In this document: in pieces, positions 54,108 to 61,999 of the stretch
Position numbering within the stretch: the first letter of the stretch is position 1
Layout of the letters: every line of letters begins with the position of its first letter
NCBI RefSeq assembly: GCF_026126425.1
Contig: NZ_JAFMPW010000003.1
Location: 1 to 64,000, forward strand
Length of the DNA stretch: 64,000 bases
DNA from: Muriicola sp. Z0-33
Lineage (GTDB): Bacteria > Bacteroidota > Bacteroidia > Flavobacteriales > Flavobacteriaceae
Direction of reading: 5' to 3'
The notes under the pieces: model-generated
Seen by the model: the letters and a program-made list of their open reading frames with translations, nothing else
Databases searched by the model: none
What the model was told of the DNA's origin: nothing
Made by a program: the position numbers and the translations under genes

Positions 54108-54953
54108 TTCCAGACCCGGTAATATTAAGAGTGGTTTCTCGAGATATATACTTAAATCCATAACTACCGGTTCGCGGAAAAGTTTTGTCAGCAAGTAATG
54201 CGGGTAATAGGACATTGCCAAAAGATCTATTTGATGTGCCTCCACATAATTGGCGATAGTTTTTGCTTTTGATTTTGAACGTGCTATGTCATGAAACTCA
54301 AGGTTAATGCCACTAAAAAAACTGGTCAGGGAGGCCCGATTCTCTTTTTGTGCCGCTGTCTCCTTATCCTCTTCACCTACATGAAGTAAATGTAAAGTCG
54401 CTTTATTTGATTCTGCCAAAGATTTAATTAGCCATACCGCTTCACTGGCCAATGTATGTTTATAGTCTGTGATATAAAGCAAATGGGAAATAGGGGTGAA
54501 ATCTATTTCCTTAGGTACACATAACATCGGGCAGGAGATCTTGCTTTTAACTATTTGAATGGTATTACCTCCAAAGAAAATTTCTTTGGCTCCTGTTCTG
54601 CCCTTATTTCCCATGACCAAAAGGTCTACCGGATTATTTTTTGAATATGTTCTCACCCCTTTGGTAAATGCATCATAAATTTTAAGGGTAGTGAATTTGT
54701 GTAAGGGATTATTTTCTGTATCCGAAATGATTCTGTGCATAGTCTGTTTCAGACATTCATCTGTTCTGTCTGATAAAAACTGCCTGAGACTTTTATCTCC
54801 CTGGTAAACGGCATACTCCTTCTTTAAATGAGAATGGCGATCATAGACATGCATGATATGGAAACTACATTCCTTTTCCCTGTACAACTGAGTAGCGTAA
54901 AATAACGCATTATAGGCATCATTAGAGAAATCTGTAAGAACAAGTATATTCAT
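54105..54953 (-). CDS. Tandem universal stress protein 2
   Basis: Double-domain Usp of 282 residues. The N-terminal nucleotide signature is altered: GNKGRTGAKEIFFGGN has Gly in place of the Ser/Thr after the last Gly, so ATP binding may be weakened relative to its neighbours. It lies 8 bases downstream of Usp 3 and has no FNR-like site of its own, so it is co-transcribed with Usp 3. Confidence 0.94.
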   Translation of the reverse strand: MNILVLTDFSNDAYNALFYATQLYREKECSFHIMHVYDRHSHLKKEYAVYQGDKSLRQFLSDRTDECLKQTMHRIISDTENNPLHKFTTLKIYDAFTKGVRTYSKNNPVDLLVMGNKGRTGAKEIFFGGNTIQIVKSKISCPMLCVPKEIDFTPISHLLYITDYKHTLASEAVWLIKSLAESNKATLHLLHVGEEDKETAAQKENRASLTSFFSGINLEFHDIARSKSKAKTIANYVEAHQIDLLAMSYYPHYLLTKLFREPVVMDLSIYLEKPLLILPGLE

Positions 54954-54961
54954 TGGCCGAA

Positions 54962-55804
54962 TTACTTAAAATGTGGAATAACCATAAAAGGTATAGTAAT
55001 ATGGAAGCTGATTTTTTTAATGACAGGTTCAATAAACAGACGTTCCACAAAGGTGTGCTTGTTCTGTATCATGACCAGCATGTGCGACTTGTGTTTTAAT
55101 TGAAATTTATTAATCGCTTCAATTACCTCCTGATTGGACCAATCATGGAAAAGGTGAGCAGTTTGGCTTAATATTCCATCTAATTTGGCCTTATTTTTTT
55201 TCTGAGGATCAGAGAGCTCATATCCGTAAGACGCGTGTAATACTTCAATGCTAGACATGTGTTCCTGAGCAATATGGAGCAGCATTCTGAGCGGCTCTTT
55301 TTTATAATCTACTTCATAATCTGTTGGGAAAAGTATCTCCTTGGGTTGCTCATAGGCAAATTCTGGTGGTATTGCCAAAACAGGAACTTTTGCTCGTTTT
55401 ATGACATGTACGGTATGTGTGCCGATAAATATCTCTTTGGCTCCCGTAGCACCCTGGGTCCCCATTACAATAATATCTATGCCATGGTGATCTACAAATT
55501 CATTTACTTCTTCTACCAGGGTATTAAAAGCAGTATGGGTACTGAATGTATGCTTGGGATTATCAAACTCTTTTTTAATGGTTTCCAGGAAATTTTCGAG
55601 CTGGGTTTCCGAAGCGGATTGGTACATATCTCCCAGTCCGTATTGCGCCGGACTATGCAAAACGTATTCTGCCCTGTATATGGCAGGGGTATAGGTATGT
55701 AAAAGGTAAAATGTACACTCCGAGGTTTTGAACAACGTTAGTGCATACCTTATTGCATTAAGTGAATTATCTGAAAAATCTGTAGGAAGCAAAATTCGTA
55801 ACAT
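54962..55804 (-). CDS. Tandem universal stress protein 3
   Basis: Double-domain Usp of 280 residues with an intact N-terminal signature (GTQGATGAKEIFIGTH) and no signature in the C-terminal half. It is the first gene of a two-Usp unit. An FNR-like site shared with the divergent thioredoxin gene lies 59 bases upstream; its minus-strand -7 box is an exact TAGATTTG. Confidence 0.95.
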   Translation of the reverse strand: MLRILLPTDFSDNSLNAIRYALTLFKTSECTFYLLHTYTPAIYRAEYVLHSPAQYGLGDMYQSASETQLENFLETIKKEFDNPKHTFSTHTAFNTLVEEVNEFVDHHGIDIIVMGTQGATGAKEIFIGTHTVHVIKRAKVPVLAIPPEFAYEQPKEILFPTDYEVDYKKEPLRMLLHIAQEHMSSIEVLHASYGYELSDPQKKNKAKLDGILSQTAHLFHDWSNQEVIEAINKFQLKHKSHMLVMIQNKHTFVERLFIEPVIKKISFHITIPFMVIPHFK

Positions 55805-55831
55805 GATATTTTATCTAATTGATTAATAGTT

Positions 55832-55905
55832 CAAATCTAGGGGCGGAAGCCGAGAAAAACCATGACTTTAATCAGTTTAGGAAAAAGGACAGTTTCGTAA
55901 TTTGC
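55832..55905. promoter_or_regulatory. Bidirectional FNR-like site, Usp 3/thioredoxin
   Basis: TGACTTTAATCA at 55863-55874. Minus strand: 23 bases then TAGATTTG (55839-55832), exact. Plus strand: 23 bases then TAATTTGC (55898-55905), weaker. One site could activate both divergent genes. Confidence 0.75.
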
Positions 55906-55924
55906 AGACATAATTTAGTCTGAT

Positions 55925-56224
55925 ATGAAAGCCAACTTTAAGCGAGTTATCAACTCAGAAATTCCTGTTCTTGTAGATTTTTATGCAGACTGGTGTGCTC
56001 CCTGTAAAATGCTTGCTCCTATCCTTAAAGAGGTAAAGGACGAAATGGGAGAAAAGGTCCGTATAGTTAAAATAGATGTTGATAAGAACGAGAAACTAGC
56101 AAGACGATATTTGGTAAAAGGTGTGCCTACTATGATGCTTTTTAAGGACGGAAAGCAACTTTGGCGCCAATCTGGTTTACTTCAAAAACCAGATATCATT
56201 AAGGCAATTAAATCTCACCACTAA
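55925..56224 (+). CDS. Thioredoxin
   Basis: Cytoplasmic thioredoxin of 99 residues, slightly shorter than E. coli TrxA. The active site WCAPC is in DFYADWCAPCKMLAP, and the cis-proline loop (KGVPTMMLF) is intact. Divergent from the Usp 3 gene under a shared FNR-like site, so likely a stress-induced thioredoxin and not the housekeeping copy (inference). Confidence 0.95.
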   Translation: MKANFKRVINSEIPVLVDFYADWCAPCKMLAPILKEVKDEMGEKVRIVKIDVDKNEKLARRYLVKGVPTMMLFKDGKQLWRQSGLLQKPDIIKAIKSHH

Positions 56225-56282
56225 AAATTTTCCTTTCATCATACATTTAAAGCAGAACAAAACCGCAAATGTTGTTTACATA

Positions 56283-56325
56283 TGATGAATGTCATTTAAC
56301 TACTGAAATTCACCGCCTAATTTTG
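56283..56325 (+). promoter_or_regulatory. FNR-like site before member C gene
   Basis: TGATGAATGTCA at 56283-56294, 23 bases, then TAATTTTG at 56318-56325, an exact -7 box. It decides the start of the next gene: the upstream ATG at 56269 lies before the promoter, the ATG at 56344 just after it. Confidence 0.78.
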
Positions 56326-56343
56326 TACCATAAAACCATCGCT

Positions 56344-56796
56344 ATGAAGCTTCTGGATTCTAATGAAGAGTTAATAGATCAGCTCTACGAAGACACTGAT
56401 CAATTCTTCAATGAAATTGCCTTCTTTAAGGGTGACATTACTTTTTTAAGGCAGGTTATAGACAACTATTTTCGAAACCTGACGCGTATTGAAAAAATAA
56501 ACCACTTACAGGTTTGTATAGGCCAATTTAAGGACATGGAAATAATTCATAGCAGCTTACTGCAACAACTTATGGTTCATCTTTCCAGAATTGAATACGC
56601 CTCTAAGCAAGAATCTACGGTGATGGTAAGGGCCCTGTTAGCGGCCCATTTGAACTTCAGTATAAAAATAAAGCAATTTATATCTGACTATCTGCTCTTA
56701 AGAGCCAAAATATTGAGTATTGCAGAACCCCCTTTAAATGAAGGTGAGGACCTGAATAGCTCAATGTTTTCTGGTCATTTGTTGTCGCCAAACTGA
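56344..56796 (+). CDS. Helical stress-island family, member C
   Basis: All-helical protein of 150 residues, paralogous to the proteins at 50269 and 51343. It shows DTDQFFNEIAFFKGDITFLR with a following VIDNYF helix, a leucine-rich middle with HLSRIEYAS, AHLNFSIKIKQFISDYLLL and a short tail. The longer frame from 56269 is rejected because the promoter lies inside it. It ends back to back with the ROK kinase gene on the other strand. Confidence 0.8.
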   Translation: MKLLDSNEELIDQLYEDTDQFFNEIAFFKGDITFLRQVIDNYFRNLTRIEKINHLQVCIGQFKDMEIIHSSLLQQLMVHLSRIEYASKQESTVMVRALLAAHLNFSIKIKQFISDYLLLRAKILSIAEPPLNEGEDLNSSMFSGHLLSPN

Positions 56797-57768
56797 TCAA
56801 GGACCTTCAAGGCCTTGCCAGGCCAGGGCTGCTGGGCCTAAAACTGCTTCATGACTTGCTGATGCAGATAATATTATTTTTACATTGCCCTTATACGCAC
56901 TAAATAGGGCATCTTCCATATACTTTTGCAGTGGTTTCAGGAATATGTCACCAGCCTGGCTCAATCCGCCACTAAGTATAAATGCTTCCGGTTCCAGATG
57001 CGCAACGGTATCTGCCATTTTATTGCCAAGCACCCTGGCGGTTCTATCAAAGGCCTCCAGTGCCACTACATCATTTTGATGTGCTGCTTCCGAGATGGCT
57101 ATCCCCGTTAATTTTTTAAAGCTGTAGTTCCTCAACACAGACTCGGCATTACTTTCGGCTAGCAAATCAAAAACGGTGCGCTTTATTCCTGTTACCGAAG
57201 CATAGGTTTCCAAACATCCTTTTAGACCACAATTGCATTGTCTTCCCCCGGGAACAACATTTACATGACCCAGTTCTCCTGCCATTCCGTTATGGCCATA
57301 AAGCAATTTCCCACTTACTATGATACCACTCCCAAGTCCTGTCCCCAAGGTAAGTACAACAAAGTGATCCAATCCTTTTGCAGCACCAAAATACAACTCA
57401 CCCAAAGCAGCTGCATTGGCATCGTTGGTCATAAAAACAGGACGATCAATTACAGATACTACGGCAGACCGGACAGGGACCGTTGTTCCCCAACTAAAAT
57501 TGGGAGGATACTTCATTTCACCAGTTTTATAATCGGCATTGGGAGCACCAATACCAATAGCCATTAGATCTTCGGGTGAATACAATGTTGAGATCAAAAG
57601 TTGTATTTCCTTACCTAATTTTTCTTTGAATTGAGAGAAAGGTTTTTTTGCTTTGGTATTAAACACTTTGCTATTTAAGATCTGACCTTCCCTGTTCACC
57701 AAACCGAGCTTGGTGAAGGTACCTCCGATATCAATCGCCAATACTGTTTTAGTCGTTGTTTTATCCAT
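56797..57768 (-). CDS. ROK-family sugar kinase (glucokinase-like)
   Basis: Cytoplasmic sugar kinase of about 323 residues. The phosphate-1 motif is DIGGTFTKLG, the substrate loop is MTNDANAAALGE with the catalytic Asp, and LTLGTGLGSG and the ROK zinc site (CNCGLKGCLE) are intact. It probably phosphorylates glucose or a related hexose. The zinc-binding motif separates it from non-zinc ROK regulators; no HTH is present. An ATG at 57792 lies further upstream, but 57768 fits the promoter spacing. It shares an FNR-like site with the divergent small gene. Confidence 0.92.
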   Translation of the reverse strand: MDKTTTKTVLAIDIGGTFTKLGLVNREGQILNSKVFNTKAKKPFSQFKEKLGKEIQLLISTLYSPEDLMAIGIGAPNADYKTGEMKYPPNFSWGTTVPVRSAVVSVIDRPVFMTNDANAAALGELYFGAAKGLDHFVVLTLGTGLGSGIIVSGKLLYGHNGMAGELGHVNVVPGGRQCNCGLKGCLETYASVTGIKRTVFDLLAESNAESVLRNYSFKKLTGIAISEAAHQNDVVALEAFDRTARVLGNKMADTVAHLEPEAFILSGGLSQAGDIFLKPLQKYMEDALFSAYKGNVKIILSASASHEAVLGPAALAWQGLEGP

Positions 57769-57794
57769 GAAATAAGAATTTGGATGATGCAATA

Positions 57795-57868
57795 CAAAAC
57801 TGTGAAAGATTTTTCATACTCAAACTGATATATGTCATTTGAATCGGAAACAGCAGCTATTAAATTTA
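57795..57868. promoter_or_regulatory. Bidirectional FNR-like site, ROK/small protein
   Basis: TGATATATGTCA at 57826-57837. Plus strand: 23 bases then TAAATTTA (57861-57868). Minus strand: 23 bases then CAGTTTTG (57802-57795), one mismatch. Confidence 0.72.
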
Positions 57869-57883
57869 TAGAAAATTTATACC

Positions 57884-58141
57884 GTGAGAACTTTTGCTAC
57901 CTTAAAAAACTTCACAAGCAGTGAAGCCAAAAATACCATTGTCAGGAATCTGAATAGAATTTTAGATATCGTTATCCTGGATGTAGATATAGAACACAGC
58001 ACTATAACTTTATTACATTCAAGCCAGGCTGCATTGGAGAAAGTGAAAAAAGAACTGAAGAGTATCGGTTTTCCCATAAAATATATGCAGGTACAAAATG
58101 AGGCAAAACCGCAATCCGGGATTGCCAGCTTAATGGGATAA
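57884..58141 (+). CDS. Small HMA-fold-like protein without CxxC
   Basis: Eighty-five-residue protein with a GTG start. The beta-alpha-beta pattern (NLNRILDIVILDVDIEHSTI, then EKVKKELKSIGFPIKYMQV) resembles heavy-metal-associated domains, with the family-like KKELKSIGFPI, but the metal-binding CxxC is absent. It may use the fold for protein contact or other ligand. It has its own arm of the bidirectional FNR-like promoter. Confidence 0.75.
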   Translation: MRTFATLKNFTSSEAKNTIVRNLNRILDIVILDVDIEHSTITLLHSSQAALEKVKKELKSIGFPIKYMQVQNEAKPQSGIASLMG

Positions 58142-58209
58142 ATGTGCTACCTCTGCAAAAAGGCTGTACACTTCCTCTTAAAGATAGCTCCTGCTATTAA
58201 TAATTTACC

Positions 58210-59052
58210 TTAATCTGGTAAGACTAAAAGAGGGATGCTGGTGTTAAATACCACCTTCTTTATGGCCGGTTCCTGGGTAAGCTGCTCTAAGAAAGTATGC
58301 TTGTAATGTACCAGACAAATCATATCGGCCATTTTTTCTTCCGCGTATTTAGTAATGGTTTCAGACAAGGTCGCTGCCATTTCAGCCCGATCATGATTGC
58401 AGTTATAATGCTCCAGACGCTCTTCAAGAACCTTTTTATTTGCTTTTTGAGCATCAGATAAAATAAATTCCCTGCCAAAATGAACAACCTGTATCGCCGA
58501 ATCCCAATGCCGTAGCATCTCTAATAATACTCTCAATTTTCCTTTGGCACAGAAGTGCGTGTAATCTGTTGGGAAAACAACTTGTTTTAATGATTGAAAA
58601 TTAAAGTTTTCAGGGACACTTAGCACAGCACAGTTTCTAACTTTCCTAATGACTGCTACAGTATTACTACCCATAAAAATATGCGAGGAAGCCGAGGCCC
58701 CTTTGGCGCCCATCACAATTAGGTCCAGATCATATTCCGGGATGAGTTTTACTATTTGGGATATTAAATCTTCATTTGAGGAGATTGTGGTGTAGGTATG
58801 CTGTTTATCTGATGCTTGTCTTTTCAATTCGGATTCCACTTCTTTTAATCCTTCTTCAGAAGTTTTCTTTAATCCGGAAACAACCACGCCAGAGCGTGCT
58901 GAGCTCTTAAACCCTGAAACGTTTTCCAGTTTGGGAACATAGCAATTTAATATGATAAAATGACATGGCTGCCCACCGTATAATTTCCTGGCAGTATAAA
59001 TGGCGTTCCAGGCATTGTCCGAAAAGTCTGTGAGTAACAATATTTGTTTCAT
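58210..59052 (-). CDS. Tandem universal stress protein 4
   Basis: Double-domain Usp of 280 residues. The N-terminal half holds GAKGASASSHIFMGSN, a complete nucleotide signature. The C-terminal half contains VFPTDYTHFCAKGK in place of the usual opening and has no signature. It starts 14 bases after Usp 5 and is probably read from the same promoter. Confidence 0.95.
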   Translation of the reverse strand: MKQILLLTDFSDNAWNAIYTARKLYGGQPCHFIILNCYVPKLENVSGFKSSARSGVVVSGLKKTSEEGLKEVESELKRQASDKQHTYTTISSNEDLISQIVKLIPEYDLDLIVMGAKGASASSHIFMGSNTVAVIRKVRNCAVLSVPENFNFQSLKQVVFPTDYTHFCAKGKLRVLLEMLRHWDSAIQVVHFGREFILSDAQKANKKVLEERLEHYNCNHDRAEMAATLSETITKYAEEKMADMICLVHYKHTFLEQLTQEPAIKKVVFNTSIPLLVLPD

Positions 59053-59066
59053 ACTTTACTTTATGT

Positions 59067-59912
59067 TTATCTGGGCAAATTCTGCATGACTAGAAAAGGT
59101 ATTTTGGTGCTAAGCCCAATTTCATCCACTGTAGACCTATACAGTAAATCTTCCAGATATGAATGTCTTGAGTTAACCATAACCAGGAAGTCCGTGTCAT
59201 TATCTTTAATATATTCTCTAATGGAATTCGACTTGTTTTCCACTGCCGTGCGCTCAAAATAGAGATAAGCATCAGGCAGGCTTTCTGTTAAAAAACTTTT
59301 ATTATCTAACTGCCTATGGCTAAGATTTTTATAATCTGATATGTACAGACAATGGACTTCAGATTTGAAATCCCTGCACAATTCGTTCAAGAGTTTAAGT
59401 TCCCTTCTTTTATAGGGAAGCATATAATCCGTAGGGAAAAGAATCTTTCTGGGGTGTTTAAATTCCGCTTCAAACGGTATGGCCAGTACAGGGCATTGAA
59501 CATATTTAAAAACTTGGACGGTATGGCTTCCAAAAGTAACATTCTTGTCATCAGTTTTACCCTTGGTCCCCATTATAACCAAATCTATATTGAGCTCGTT
59601 AACGGTGTCATTAACTGCGTCTACCAAAGACTCAAAAGCGCTTACTATGGTATAAGTATGCCTCGGGTTAGGAGGAACACTACTTACCTCATCTATTAAT
59701 TTTGTAAGTTTTTCTTCGGTCACATGTTTTACCTTTTTCACTTCATCTTCCAGATCCTTATTTTCGTCTGAGGTAAACGGCCCGTATACCTCATCGGCAT
59801 AAGCGTGAAGAAAATAGAACCTGCTTTTTTCGCATTTGTACAAATCCAGGGCATACTTAATGGCGTGCCTGGCGTTTTCAGAAAAATCGGTCGGAATCAA
59901 TATTGTTCTCAT
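59067..59912 (-). CDS. Tandem universal stress protein 5
   Basis: Double-domain Usp of 281 residues. The signature GTKGKTDDKNVTFGSH is intact in the first domain. The frame extends to an ATG at 59930, but the -7 box covers 59935-59928, so the ATG at 59912 (MRTILIPTDFSENARH), which also matches its paralogues, is the start. First gene of the Usp 5-Usp 4 unit. Confidence 0.95.
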   Translation of the reverse strand: MRTILIPTDFSENARHAIKYALDLYKCEKSRFYFLHAYADEVYGPFTSDENKDLEDEVKKVKHVTEEKLTKLIDEVSSVPPNPRHTYTIVSAFESLVDAVNDTVNELNIDLVIMGTKGKTDDKNVTFGSHTVQVFKYVQCPVLAIPFEAEFKHPRKILFPTDYMLPYKRRELKLLNELCRDFKSEVHCLYISDYKNLSHRQLDNKSFLTESLPDAYLYFERTAVENKSNSIREYIKDNDTDFLVMVNSRHSYLEDLLYRSTVDEIGLSTKIPFLVMQNLPR

Positions 59913-59927
59913 CCTAGCTGTTTTGTC

Positions 59928-59970
59928 CAAATTTAATGGAGTCTGCTTGCCTAAACTATGATAATAATCA
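59928..59970 (-). promoter_or_regulatory. FNR-like site before Usp 5
   Basis: TGATAATAATCA at 59959-59970, 23 bases, then TAAATTTG on the minus strand (59935-59928), an exact -7 box. Confidence 0.78.
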
Positions 59971-59999
59971 GTCGGATGTTTAAGTTGAGATAAGAATTC

Positions 60000-60848
60000 T
60001 TATTCGTGAATTACGAAAAAGGGTACAGAACTGTGGAAACTAATTTTCTCTACTAAAGAATCAAATAAAACCTGTTGAATAAAATTCAGATTTTTAGCAA
60101 CCATGATGATCATGTCAATATCCCTGCTTTCTATGAAACATTGAATAGCAGCATTGACATTTCTGTTTGTTATGGTGTGAAAACTATTTCTTCCAGGAAA
60201 GGATTCATTGAGGTAATCCAGGAGATATTCCTTATTCTTTTCCTGCACATTAGAAAGTTCCCGGCCAATTCTAGAAACATTCATTACCCTGATTTTACCT
60301 TCACCAAGATGCAGCATATCCGATAGTGCTTCCAGAATATTGTGTGAGTAGAAAATGTTATAATCTGTAGGAAAAGCAACTTCCTTTGGTTCAGCATACT
60401 GAATTCCAAGAGGAATAATAAGGGCATTGCATTTCACTTTTGTTATTACATCGCCAGTATTACTTCCTATTATTCGCTGTCGTAAACCAGTTACCCCCTT
60501 GGTGCCCATTACAATCAGGTCTATCTTTTTTTCTTCCAGATGTTTCTTGATAGATTCCAGAAAAAACCCATGCTCATGAATACCAAAATATTTGTGTTTT
60601 TTAATAGCGTTAGAGGACTCAACCTTGTGCAATAAAGCGTTTAATTGCTTTTTTGAAGGAACCATCAGTTCTTGTGTTTCAACATCCTTATTTCCCTCTA
60701 ATGAAATAGATACCGTAGGATAATCTATATAATCACTGACATGAAGAATATAGAAATTGCACTTGGTTTTGCTAAAGAGACGCTGGGCATATTTAAGTGC
60801 ATTCCAGGCATTCTCTGAAAAATCTGTAGGGAAAAGTATATTCTTCAT
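60000..60848 (-). CDS. Tandem universal stress protein 6
   Basis: Double-domain Usp of 282 residues. The nucleotide signature GTKGVTGLRQRIIGSN is intact in the first domain and absent in the second (EKISFHSSVPFFVIHE end). Single-gene unit with its own FNR-like promoter 52 bases upstream. It lies between the Usp 5 unit and the receiver-Crp regulator. Confidence 0.95.
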   Translation of the reverse strand: MKNILFPTDFSENAWNALKYAQRLFSKTKCNFYILHVSDYIDYPTVSISLEGNKDVETQELMVPSKKQLNALLHKVESSNAIKKHKYFGIHEHGFFLESIKKHLEEKKIDLIVMGTKGVTGLRQRIIGSNTGDVITKVKCNALIIPLGIQYAEPKEVAFPTDYNIFYSHNILEALSDMLHLGEGKIRVMNVSRIGRELSNVQEKNKEYLLDYLNESFPGRNSFHTITNRNVNAAIQCFIESRDIDMIIMVAKNLNFIQQVLFDSLVEKISFHSSVPFFVIHE

Positions 60849-60868
60849 CGTTTAAAACACTATCAGCA

Positions 60869-60911
60869 CAAATTTATATTCAGGCAAGCCGCTATACCAT
60901 GATATTTGTCA
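60869..60911 (-). promoter_or_regulatory. FNR-like site before Usp 6
   Basis: TGATATTTGTCA at 60900-60911, 23 bases, then TAAATTTG on the minus strand (60876-60869), an exact -7 box. Confidence 0.78.
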
Positions 60912-60946
60912 TTATAAAGCAGCATATATTCTATTTTTTACATTTA

Positions 60947-61999
60947 TTAAACAACATGTTCCAGGGCATCCAGGTCTGTAATTCGGATATTCCTTCCTTC
61001 AATATCAATTAATCCTTCCCTTTTAAAACCTGATAATGTCCGTATAAGACTTTCTGTAGCTATCCCCGCAACATTTGCCAGGTCGCTTCTGGAAATACGA
61101 ATTGGCCCTTTGGGATCTTTATTTAATATCTCTGAAAATTGCAGCAGCGTCTGAGCAGTTTTCTTACGAACCGAGCTATACGCCATTTGGAGCAATTGCT
61201 CTTTAATGTCTGTAATGTTATCGGTAAGCAGCTCCATTAGTTCAATAGAGACATTCTGATTGTTCTGAAGTATGTCTTTTAATTGGGATTTTGAAATTCC
61301 GGCAACTTCGGTATCTTCCACGGCTGTAGCAGTTTCCCGGTGTAAGGTATTGTCGGCAAAAGAAGTAAATCCAAGAAATTCGTCTGCCTTGTTCAGGGAG
61401 GTTATCAACTCCTTCCCATCCTCATCCATTTTATTGCACTTAACAACTCCTTTTAATATCAGGTATATGGTATTAGAGCGGTCACCTTCCCTAAAAATCT
61501 CCACGCCCTTGCTAAAATTTTCAATAGCTCCATAGTCATCGAAAAAATTTTTTAATTCATTTAAGGTGCTCATCTGATCCTCAACCTCAGGGATGTCTTT
61601 TGAAGTAGAAGCCGCCATTCTTGAAAGGAGTTCTGTTCTTGCTAATCTGCTTTGAATAGCACTTAGCAATTCTTCCTCCTCAAAGGGCTTTGTTAAATAA
61701 TCATCGGCTCCCAGGTCCATACCCATACGGACATCTGCCCGTTCCGTTTTGGCTGACAGGAAAATAAAAGGAATAAATTTGGTTTTATCATCGACAGACA
61801 ATTCTTTTAGCACGGCATATCCATCCATTTCGGGCATCATTATATCACATACAATAACATCTGGCATTTCGGTTTTGGCATGGGTTACTCCTACCTTGCC
61901 GTTTGAAGCCATCAATACTTCATAACCGGAAAGTTCCAGAAGCTCAGCGGTATTTTCGCGCAGCGATACATCGTCCTCTATAAGTAATACCTTTTTCAT
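60947..61999 (-). CDS. Receiver-Crp fusion transcription regulator
   Basis: Regulator of 350 residues joining a CheY-type receiver (about 1-120; phosphoacceptor Asp52 in CDIMMPEMDG, Lys104) to a Crp-type cyclic-nucleotide-like domain (about 155-265) and winged helix (about 290-340). The recognition helix (ATESLIRTL) keeps Glu316 and Arg320, the core-contact pair of FNR and CRP, without the extra CRP Arg, which fits a TGA-centred site. No cysteine cluster for oxygen sensing is visible, so its input should come by phosphorylation. The gene overlaps its kinase by 4 bases. Best candidate regulator of the TGAYNNNNRTCA promoters around it (inference). Confidence 0.93.
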   Translation of the reverse strand: MKKVLLIEDDVSLRENTAELLELSGYEVLMASNGKVGVTHAKTEMPDVIVCDIMMPEMDGYAVLKELSVDDKTKFIPFIFLSAKTERADVRMGMDLGADDYLTKPFEEEELLSAIQSRLARTELLSRMAASTSKDIPEVEDQMSTLNELKNFFDDYGAIENFSKGVEIFREGDRSNTIYLILKGVVKCNKMDEDGKELITSLNKADEFLGFTSFADNTLHRETATAVEDTEVAGISKSQLKDILQNNQNVSIELMELLTDNITDIKEQLLQMAYSSVRKKTAQTLLQFSEILNKDPKGPIRISRSDLANVAGIATESLIRTLSGFKREGLIDIEGRNIRITDLDALEHVV

